A stretch of DNA of 10,957 nt from Clostridia bacterium (lineage in GTDB: Bacteria; Bacillota; Clostridia; Oscillospirales; CAG-272): positions 1-10,957 of the forward strand of contig JAFQOC010000470.1 of the NCBI GenBank assembly GCA_017420845.1, given 5' to 3'. This document shows positions 6,547 to 10,957 of this stretch, in pieces (position 1 is the stretch's first letter; each line of letters starts with the position of its first letter). The notes beneath the pieces were generated by a model, which did not search any database, was not told the DNA's origin, and worked only from the letters and a program-made list of their open reading frames with translations. The translations under genes and the position numbers were made by a program.

Positions 6547-6591
6547 AAAACACTCGACACGCTAATGGACTGTATTCTTAAGGACAGTTTT
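6545..6591 (+). repeat. Left terminal inverted repeat of the R-M element
   Basis: This repeat starts with aaaaaacactcgaca (6545-6559) and ends with aaggacagtttt (6580-6591). The middle 20 bases differ from the right end. It is preceded by ACAT. Confidence 0.65.
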
Positions 6592-6619
6592 GAAATTAAA
6601 ATAGAATACTGTACCTACC
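6561..6619 (+). repeat. Direct repeat, left copy (partner 8853-8913)
   Basis: The block from gctaa (6561) to cctacc (6614-6619) matches 8853-8913 with substitutions and short gaps. Shared pieces include gctaa, tcttaa, ttga and ta/cctacc. Both copies are followed by a hairpin. Read in the frame used by the right copy, this copy has an in-frame TAG, so it is more decayed. Confidence 0.55.
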
Positions 6620-6624
6620 AGCAG

Positions 6625-6663
6625 AAAAAGATGAGAAAATGTTAAATCTTCTCGTCTTTTTTT
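6625..6663 (+). terminator. Intrinsic terminator inside the left end of the element
   Basis: The stem aaaaagatgagaa (6625-6637) with ttctcgtcttttt (6649-6661) has 13 pairs, one of them G-T, with a loop of 11 nt and a T-rich tail. It would stop transcription coming from the repressor gene before it enters the methyltransferase promoter, insulating the cassette. Confidence 0.7.
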
Positions 6664-6683
6664 CTTTTATGTTTGTAATCATC

Positions 6684-6712
6684 TTGTTTTATTCACAAAT
6701 ATATGGTATAAT
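6684..6712 (+). promoter_or_regulatory. Promoter of the R-M operon
   Basis: TTGTTT (6684-6689), a 17-bp spacer and TATAAT (6707-6712) are supported by an extended -10 TG (6704-6705). The start of transcription is near 6719, giving a short leader to the methyltransferase ATG at 6753. No controller-protein gene or clear C-box was seen. Confidence 0.75.
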
Positions 6713-6752
6713 TAAATAAATCAAATTGATCTTATACAAGATGAGGATAACA

Positions 6753-7997
6753 ATGGGAAACGTAGAAAATAAATTAAGAGCTGAAGATTCTTCTATTCAT
6801 GATTGGTATCGATTTGTTTTATCGTTTCCGCCACATTTAGTTCAACAGTATTTGGAGGACTTTTGCGCTGATCAAACATCGCTTGTTTTAGACCCTTTTT
6901 GTGGAACGGGAACTACAAATGTTGAATGCAAGAAGAGAGGAATTCCTTCTTGGGGTATAGAAGCAAGTCCATTGACTCACTTTGTGAGCAAGACCAAATG
7001 TGCATGGATAGAAAATACGTCTGATTTTTTGTGCACAGCTGAACAAATTGCATTCATAGCGACACAGACAATAAACTCATTATCAAAGTTGAGAACACTC
7101 TCCGATGAACAAACTTCTTTAATTTTGAAAAACTCCATCTGCGACCAACCGTTGAGTAGCACATTGGTATTGAGAGATTCTATTCGAACAGTAAATTCCC
7201 CTTATGAAGATTATTACTTACTTGCATTGGCAAAACACATTGTATATTCATACAGCAACTTAAAGTTCGGACCCGAGGTAGGGATAAGCCGAAATAAAAA
7301 AGAGTGTGTTGATGTAGTTGAAATATGGCTTTCGGAGATTGAGAAAATGAAAGTTGATCTGGAACGTTGGAAGCACTATTCTTCAACTTTAGCCGATATT
7401 TCTTTTGGAGATGCAAGAAATATTCCAAAGAAAGATTACACCGGAAAGGTAGACTGCGTAATTACATCACCGCCCTATCCCAATGAAAAGGATTATTCCA
7501 GGACGACAAGACTCGAATCTGTTATTTTAGGATTCATAAGCACTAAAGATGACCTTAGAAAAATAAAAAAAGGCTTTATTCGCTCCAATTCAAAAAATGT
7601 TTATCGCAGTGATAACGATGCTCAATACATATGCAATATTGAATCGATAAACAAACTGAGCAACGAAATTGAAAAACGGCGTTTAGAACTGGGGAAGACA
7701 TCAGGTTTTGAAAAGTTATATGCCTCTGTTGTCAAACAATATTTTGGAGGAATGGCAAAACACCTTTCCGAATTAAGACCATATCTTCGTAACGGTGCAT
7801 CACTCGCTTATGTAGTTGGTGATCAAGCATCATACTTCCAGATCCCTATCCGTACTTCTGTACTTCTTGGCGAAGTAGCCGAGAGTGTCGGCGGATATGA
7901 AGTTGATAGAATCGATATATTTAGAAAGCGTTTCGCAACTGCCACGGAAACATGGCTTAATGAGGATGTTTTAGTTTTGAAATATAAAGGAGACTAA
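6753..7997 (+). CDS. Type II DNA methyltransferase (N4-cytosine or N6-adenine)
   Basis: The 414-residue product should transfer a methyl group from S-adenosylmethionine to an exocyclic amino group of the target base, protecting host DNA from the endonuclease encoded next. The S-adenosylmethionine-binding motif I is DPFCGTGTT (47-55), followed by GIEASP (68-73). The catalytic motif IV is SPPY (239-242) in VITSPPYPNEKDYSRTTRLE. SPPY is the form common in N4-cytosine enzymes, but N6-adenine cannot be excluded. A long insert (about 90-225) separates the two motifs and may hold target-recognition parts. The N-terminal HDWYRFVLSFPPHLV is typical of a subgroup of such enzymes. The ATG at 6753 is preferred because GAGGA (6743-6747) stands five bases upstream. 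An ATG at 6741 and a TTG at 6726 are in frame but lack a ribosome site. Codon use is AT-rich, unlike the flanking genes. Recognition sequence unknown. Confidence 0.88.
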   Translation: MGNVENKLRAEDSSIHDWYRFVLSFPPHLVQQYLEDFCADQTSLVLDPFCGTGTTNVECKKRGIPSWGIEASPLTHFVSKTKCAWIENTSDFLCTAEQIAFIATQTINSLSKLRTLSDEQTSLILKNSICDQPLSSTLVLRDSIRTVNSPYEDYYLLALAKHIVYSYSNLKFGPEVGISRNKKECVDVVEIWLSEIEKMKVDLERWKHYSSTLADISFGDARNIPKKDYTGKVDCVITSPPYPNEKDYSRTTRLESVILGFISTKDDLRKIKKGFIRSNSKNVYRSDNDAQYICNIESINKLSNEIEKRRLELGKTSGFEKLYASVVKQYFGGMAKHLSELRPYLRNGASLAYVVGDQASYFQIPIRTSVLLGEVAESVGGYEVDRIDIFRKRFATATETWLNEDVLVLKYKGD

Positions 7998-7998
7998 C

Positions 7999-8784
7999 AT
8001 GGCAAAATATGATGATATTATAAGCGGCATATTCTTTGACCAATATAAAGCAGGAGTAACCTCAATTCGATTTGAACGTGATGAATTAGCAGCGAAAGCA
8101 CGTCAGTTAGAAATTGCTGTTCCTAAAAATTTAGGAGACATTGTTTATTCTTACAAGTACCGCAAAAGTTTACCTCAAGAAATCATTGAAACAGCACCAG
8201 AAGGTTTCTACTGGCGTATTAAAAATGTTGGCATAGCGCAACATGAATTTATTCTTACGCAAGGTTCTGAGTTTGTTGAAATCGACGCAATGTTGGCAAC
8301 AACAAAAATTCCGGATGGTACACCGAGTATCGTGAAAAAATATAGCATTTCAGACGAGCAGGCATTGTTAGCAATCGTGAGATATAATCGTCTCATTGAT
8401 ATATTTTTAGGTGTTACTTGCTATTCACTTCAAAACCATCTGCGTACAACTGTAACGGGAATCGGTCAAGTTGAAACGGACGAAATTTATGTTGGCATTG
8501 ATAAGGCGGGACAACAGTTCATAATCCCAGTACAAGCCAAAGGTGGTACAGATAAACTTGGAATTTCGCAGATAGAGCAAGACCTTGCTTTGTGCGCAGA
8601 AAAATATCCCGATCTGATTTGTCGCTCTATTGCCTGTCAGTTTGTTACTCGCGATATTGTGGCAATGTTTGAGTTCTCGATTGAAGAACAGAGAATTGTA
8701 AAAGTAAATGAACGACATTATAAGATCGTAGAAGCCTCTGACATAAGTGGTGACGATTTGCGTGCATATCGCCTTCATGTCTAA
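7999..8784 (+). CDS. Probable type II restriction endonuclease, PD-(D/E)xK-like
   Basis: This 261-residue protein is encoded one base after the methyltransferase stop, with AAAGGAG (7986-7992) inside the end of that gene, so translation is coupled and the nuclease follows the protective methylase. The C-terminal half shows a PD-(D/E)xK-type core: VETDEIYVGID (158-168; Asp161 likely metal ligand), a strand FIIPVQAKGG (174-183), then an SQIEQDL helix (190-196). Gln179 stands where Glu is usual (Q-x-K, with Lys181), a variant known from the Mrr-type catalytic domain. The N-terminal half (1-150) has no recognised motif and may read the DNA. It is close in size to many type II endonucleases. Function is inferred from the fold motif plus position beside a methyltransferase; cleavage site unknown. 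Confidence 0.78.
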   Translation: MAKYDDIISGIFFDQYKAGVTSIRFERDELAAKARQLEIAVPKNLGDIVYSYKYRKSLPQEIIETAPEGFYWRIKNVGIAQHEFILTQGSEFVEIDAMLATTKIPDGTPSIVKKYSISDEQALLAIVRYNRLIDIFLGVTCYSLQNHLRTTVTGIGQVETDEIYVGIDKAGQQFIIPVQAKGGTDKLGISQIEQDLALCAEKYPDLICRSIACQFVTRDIVAMFEFSIEEQRIVKVNERHYKIVEASDISGDDLRAYRLHV

Positions 8785-8852
8785 TATTCGTAAGGAGTAA
8801 ATCCAAAAAACACAGTTGACAGTTTTCTATGTTATGAAGACAAAAAAGAGTG

Positions 8853-8913
8853 GCTAAACGGGATACTCTTAAAGAACACAACTTTGAGAACTGAACAAAA
8901 TACATTACCTACC
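8853..8913 (+). repeat. Direct repeat, right copy (partner 6561-6619)
   Basis: This diverged second copy of the left-end sequence runs from gctaa (8853) to cctacc (8908-8913). It is preceded by caaaaaagag, resembling the outermost A-run of the left end. It places an end-like sequence directly behind the endonuclease gene. Confidence 0.55.
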
Positions 8914-8920
8914 GATAAGG

Positions 8921-8949
8921 GGGCAGAGGATGTTTTACATCTTCTGCCC
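8921..8949 (+). other. Conserved-position hairpin after the right direct repeat
   Basis: The arms gggcagaggatg (8921-8932) and catcttctgccc (8938-8949) pair over 12 bp (one G-T) with a 5-nt loop. It holds the same place relative to the repeat as the hairpin 6625-6661 but with different bases in both arms. It lacks a T-run, so termination is uncertain; it could end the R-M transcript or be an element structure. Confidence 0.6.
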
Positions 8950-8992
8950 TCCTGTGCTTGCATTTGAGGATGCTTTTTATGTTCATCTATAA

Positions 8993-9074
8993 CTTGTCAA
9001 TTTTCCTGACAAGCACTGCTTTTGTGGACACAAACGCAAAATACGGCATACCTCTTTCGAGATATACCGTATTT
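8993..9074. repeat. Two hairpins in the right arm of the element
   Basis: cttgtca/tgacaag (8993-8999 with 9007-9013) is a perfect 7-bp stem. aaatacgg/ccgtattt (9039-9046 with 9067-9074) forms an 8-bp outer stem with a further CTC/GAG pairing inside. No gene is visible in this non-coding stretch (8968-9124), which is typical of a structured element end. Confidence 0.45.
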
Positions 9075-9077
9075 CTA

Positions 9078-9124
9078 AAAACTGTCCTTTAGGGTACGCC
9101 CCTAAAGCCTGTCGAGTGTTTTTT
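9078..9124 (-). repeat. Right terminal inverted repeat of the R-M element
   Basis: Read on the minus strand it begins aaaaaacactcgaca (9124-9110) and reaches aaggacagtttt (9089-9078). Its middle contains a perfect 8-bp hairpin, ctttaggg/ccctaaag (9087-9107), that the left end lacks. On the minus strand this hairpin is followed by GACAGTTTTT, so it may also end the lysR transcript. ACAT follows at 9125-9128. Confidence 0.65.
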
Positions 9125-9133
9125 ACATGGGAC

Positions 9134-10039
9134 TCACTTTCCGGAGATTGCCCGTACGCCGCCTCGCAGGGCGCGGATGAAGGCCTCGTCATCGGGAGTC
9201 AGGCGGTCATCACGGCGGGAGATCAACAGATCCTTGAAGCGGGTAGAGGTGGCCACGGGTCGTTGAATGAGGCCTTTTCGAGTTGCCTCTGTCGCCGGCA
9301 TGGGCGCATCGTAGAGATAAGCTGTAGGGGAGGATGTCAGAATCTCATATCGGGTGGCCAAGTCGTTGACCGTGACATCCAGACGGGAGGGGGCGGTATT
9401 CGCACCCGGATCGGGACGGGGAGAGCCCACGTAGTTCAGCTCCCAAAGCTCTGACAGCTCCCGGGGGGTGACGGTATCACAGCCCGCCAGCGGGCTCCCA
9501 AGACCGGCTACGACGACGGGAGTAAATTCCAGCACCGTCTCCTGCTTCAATCCGCGGGGGGCCAGCTTTTCGGCGTAGTAGTTTTCAAAATGCAGAGGAA
9601 TGCGAATGATACCCAGTCTGCAATCCCCTGCTGATACCTTGTCCATAGCCTCCGTGACGTCACCCACCGTGAGCGCAAGCTCAAAGCGGCCGTCAGAGGG
9701 CAGAGCGAGGGAATAGGACAGGAAGGCGTGAGAGGGGTAGTAGGAGGGGGGGATCACAACCGAAAAGCTGCGGAGAGGCTGGGCGCCTTCCTCAAACATG
9801 GTTTCCAACTGGGTTACGTCCCGCAAAAGCTTTTCCCCCGCTGTCAGAAGCCGCTCTCCCTCGGGAGTGACGGTCATACCGGTGCGGGTACGATCGAAAA
9901 TGGAGATACCCAGGCCGGTTTCCAGCTCCTTGACGGCGCGGCTCAGATTGGGCTGTGCCACAGACAGATTTTCGGCGGCCTTGGAAATAGAACCCGTTCG
10001 GGAAATTTCCAGAGCATAGCGGATGTATTGCAGATTCAC
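9134..10039 (-). CDS. LysR-type transcriptional regulator
   Basis: The product is a 301-residue member of the LysR family. Residues 1-60 form the winged helix-turn-helix (ISKAAENLSVAQPNLSRAVK as core) and about 90-295 the periplasmic-binding-protein-like effector domain. The ligand is unknown. The start is a GTG (10039-10037) that overlaps the TGA of the hydrolase gene (GTGA, 4 nt). AAAGGAGG (10054-10047 on the minus strand) lies inside the hydrolase end, seven bases before the GTG, so the two are translationally coupled. Being downstream in the same operon is unusual, since most LysR genes are divergent from their target, and suggests coexpression or autoregulation. The gene ends ten bases from the inserted R-M element but appears full length. 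Confidence 0.9.
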   Translation of the reverse strand: MNLQYIRYALEISRTGSISKAAENLSVAQPNLSRAVKELETGLGISIFDRTRTGMTVTPEGERLLTAGEKLLRDVTQLETMFEEGAQPLRSFSVVIPPSYYPSHAFLSYSLALPSDGRFELALTVGDVTEAMDKVSAGDCRLGIIRIPLHFENYYAEKLAPRGLKQETVLEFTPVVVAGLGSPLAGCDTVTPRELSELWELNYVGSPRPDPGANTAPSRLDVTVNDLATRYEILTSSPTAYLYDAPMPATEATRKGLIQRPVATSTRFKDLLISRRDDRLTPDDEAFIRALRGGVRAISGK

Positions 10040-10957
10040 GGACTCGCCTCCTTTCCCTTACGGCCAAAGCCCTTTTTCTTGGGAGGAGCCGGGGGAGGAT
10101 CGTAGGCGGCGAAGAAGTCCAGCAGCTTTTTCTTGTACAGATCGGGAGCCACCAGAAAGCTCAACCCGTGACCTGCGCCGCTGACGATGAGCAGATCCTT
10201 GGGAGCCTGGCAGGCGTAGTAATTTTCCAGACTCATACGCCAGGGAACGAAGGTATCGGCATCGCCGTGGATGAACAGGCAGGGTATTTCGGTGTTCTTG
10301 ACCATGGCATCAATGGGGGTGTAATCCTTCAGGGAAAATTTTTCTCTGCGCCTGCAGTTGGCGTTGACCGCCGCCAGGGTGGGGGCAGTCATCTTGCCCA
10401 GGCTCTTTTTCAGGGTCAGGTGAATGATCTCCTTGGGGGTGGAGTAACCGCAATCCGCGATGATGCCGCAGACCCGTCCCGCAATGGGCAGACCGGCGGT
10501 CATCAACACCGTGGACGCACCCATGGAAATACCGCAGAGGTATACGGGAAGCCCCGGGTGGTTTTGCTCCACCCATTCCAGCCAGGCCAGCACGTCGTAG
10601 CGCTCGTTGATGCCGTAGGAGATCAGGTCGCCGCCGCTCTGGCCGTGGCAACGCTGGTCAATGAGGAGCAGGGAGCATTGATTGTCGTGGAGAAAAGGGG
10701 AGCTGAGGGAAAAGTCTACGTTCCAGCTTCCGTGCCAGCCGTGGGCCAGAATGATTATACGCTTGGCGTCGGTGGCGGGATACCAGTGGGCGCGGAGAAC
10801 GTAGCCCTCCTTGCTGCGGATCGCCACCGTTTCGGTGGGAGCGGCCAGCAGGGCGTCGGCCTTTTCCCGGATCACGGGATCCAGGGGTGGGATGGGCTTG
10901 CCGGTGGCAATAGCTGTGAGGGTGTCGGTGGTGGGGGTCCGTCGACGGGCCACCAGA
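10036..10957 (-). CDS. Alpha/beta hydrolase (serine esterase/lipase-like), N-terminus outside the window
   Basis: At least 305 residues show an alpha/beta-hydrolase fold. Counting from a GTG at 10953, the oxyanion motif is LAHGWHGS (69-76), the nucleophile elbow is GISMGAS (Ser143), the acid is probably Asp233 in HGDADTFVP, and the base is His262 in GAGHGLS. The triad is complete. Family members act on carboxylic esters or amides; the substrate here cannot be told. The tail (residues 286-305) is Pro/Lys-rich and basic. The frame stays open to the window edge and no ribosome site precedes the GTG. Relatives often begin with a membrane anchor, so the true start is probably outside. It overlaps and is coupled to the lysR gene. 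Confidence 0.88.
   Translation of the reverse strand, partial: LVARRRTPTTDTLTAIATGKPIPPLDPVIREKADALLAAPTETVAIRSKEGYVLRAHWYPATDAKRIIILAHGWHGSWNVDFSLSSPFLHDNQCSLLLIDQRCHGQSGGDLISYGINERYDVLAWLEWVEQNHPGLPVYLCGISMGASTVLMTAGLPIAGRVCGIIADCGYSTPKEIIHLTLKKSLGKMTAPTLAAVNANCRRREKFSLKDYTPIDAMVKNTEIPCLFIHGDADTFVPWRMSLENYYACQAPKDLLIVSGAGHGLSFLVAPDLYKKKLLDFFAAYDPPPAPPKKKGFGRKGKEASP

Larger units (their letters stand above)
8794..8967 (+). pseudogene. Short open frame with ribosome site but no start codon
   Basis: After the endonuclease, AAGGAG (8792-8797) is followed by about 57 codons open to TGA (8965-8967), including VDSFLCYEDKKEWLNGILL and NTTLRTEQNTLPTDKG. The peptide looks protein-like, yet no ATG, GTG or TTG stands at the right distance; the triplet there is GTA or AAT. 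It is either a degenerate gene start from a mobile element or a coincidental frame through the direct-repeat copy. The related left copy (6561-6619) translates partly alike but has a stop. I do not recognise a family. Confidence 0.35.
6545..9124. mobile_element. Non-autonomous TIR element carrying a restriction-modification system
   Basis: The 2,580-bp AT-rich segment has 47-bp imperfect terminal inverted repeats (6545-6591 and 9078-9124). The outer 15 bp (aaaaaacactcgaca) and inner 12 bp (aaggacagtttt) are identical and sit at exactly the same spacing in both ends. ACAT stands directly outside each end (6541-6544 and 9125-9128), as expected for a 4-bp target duplication. Inside are only a methyltransferase gene, an endonuclease gene and end-derived repeats; there is no transposase. 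It was probably moved by a transposase encoded elsewhere. Its base composition contrasts strongly with both neighbours. The family is not recognised. Confidence 0.65.

Noticed and set aside
6726..6752. TTG 6726 or ATG 6741 as methyltransferase start
   Set aside because: Neither has a ribosome site; ATG 6753 has GAGGA five bases upstream. ATG 6741 remains possible but weaker.
9116..9454. Plus-strand frame of 112 codons crossing the right end of the element into lysR
   Set aside because: It is antisense to lysR with no ribosome site. It is also the frame the repressor would enter if the element were excised, which was used only as an argument about the altered gene end.

Overview
The window looks like a chromosomal piece of a GC-rich, endospore-forming Clostridia species, most likely a gut anaerobe of the Oscillospiraceae/Ruminococcaceae type. 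The reasons are a complete spoIIE with a Spo0A-type promoter, strong AGGAGG-like ribosome binding sites, consensus sigma-A promoters, a surface-protein tail of the Thr/Glu/Pro linker plus membrane anchor plus Lys/Arg kind, and short intergenic repeat families. The genus cannot be fixed from the sequence alone.

Layout. Positions 1-350 hold the possible end of an unknown plus-strand gene, an intrinsic terminator, and a minus-strand remnant of a cell-surface protein tail. Positions 351-3258 hold spoIIE with a Spo0A-box promoter. Positions 3259-3547 are a mosaic of repeats and hairpins ending in a very strong bidirectional terminator. Positions 3548-5812 (minus) encode a cytoplasmic family 3 glycoside hydrolase with a near-perfect sigma-A promoter. 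Positions 5813-6183 hold divergent promoters, a perfect 15-bp inverted repeat and the promoter of the next gene. Positions 6184-6546 encode a short DtxR-family metal-dependent repressor. Positions 9134-10957 (minus) encode a serine alpha/beta hydrolase (running off the window end) and a LysR-type regulator that overlap by 4 nt.

The most interesting part is 6545-9124, an AT-rich insert between the repressor and the LysR gene. It carries a two-gene type II restriction-modification system: a DNA methyltransferase with DPFCGTGTT and SPPY motifs, followed after one base by a PD-(D/E)xK-like endonuclease with a QAK variant. The insert is bounded by 47-bp imperfect terminal inverted repeats (outer 15 bp and inner 12 bp identical) and flanked on both sides by ACAT, which looks like a 4-bp target-site duplication. 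No transposase is present. The end sequence, including a downstream hairpin of different sequence, is also repeated in direct orientation inside the right part. The module therefore looks like a non-autonomous, MITE-like element that carries a restriction-modification system. It also supplies the last two bases of the repressor's stop codon.

The genes do not form one pathway. spoIIE (sporulation), the sugar hydrolase, the metal repressor and the hydrolase/LysR pair appear to be independent transcription units. The restriction-modification cassette is a horizontally acquired accessory.
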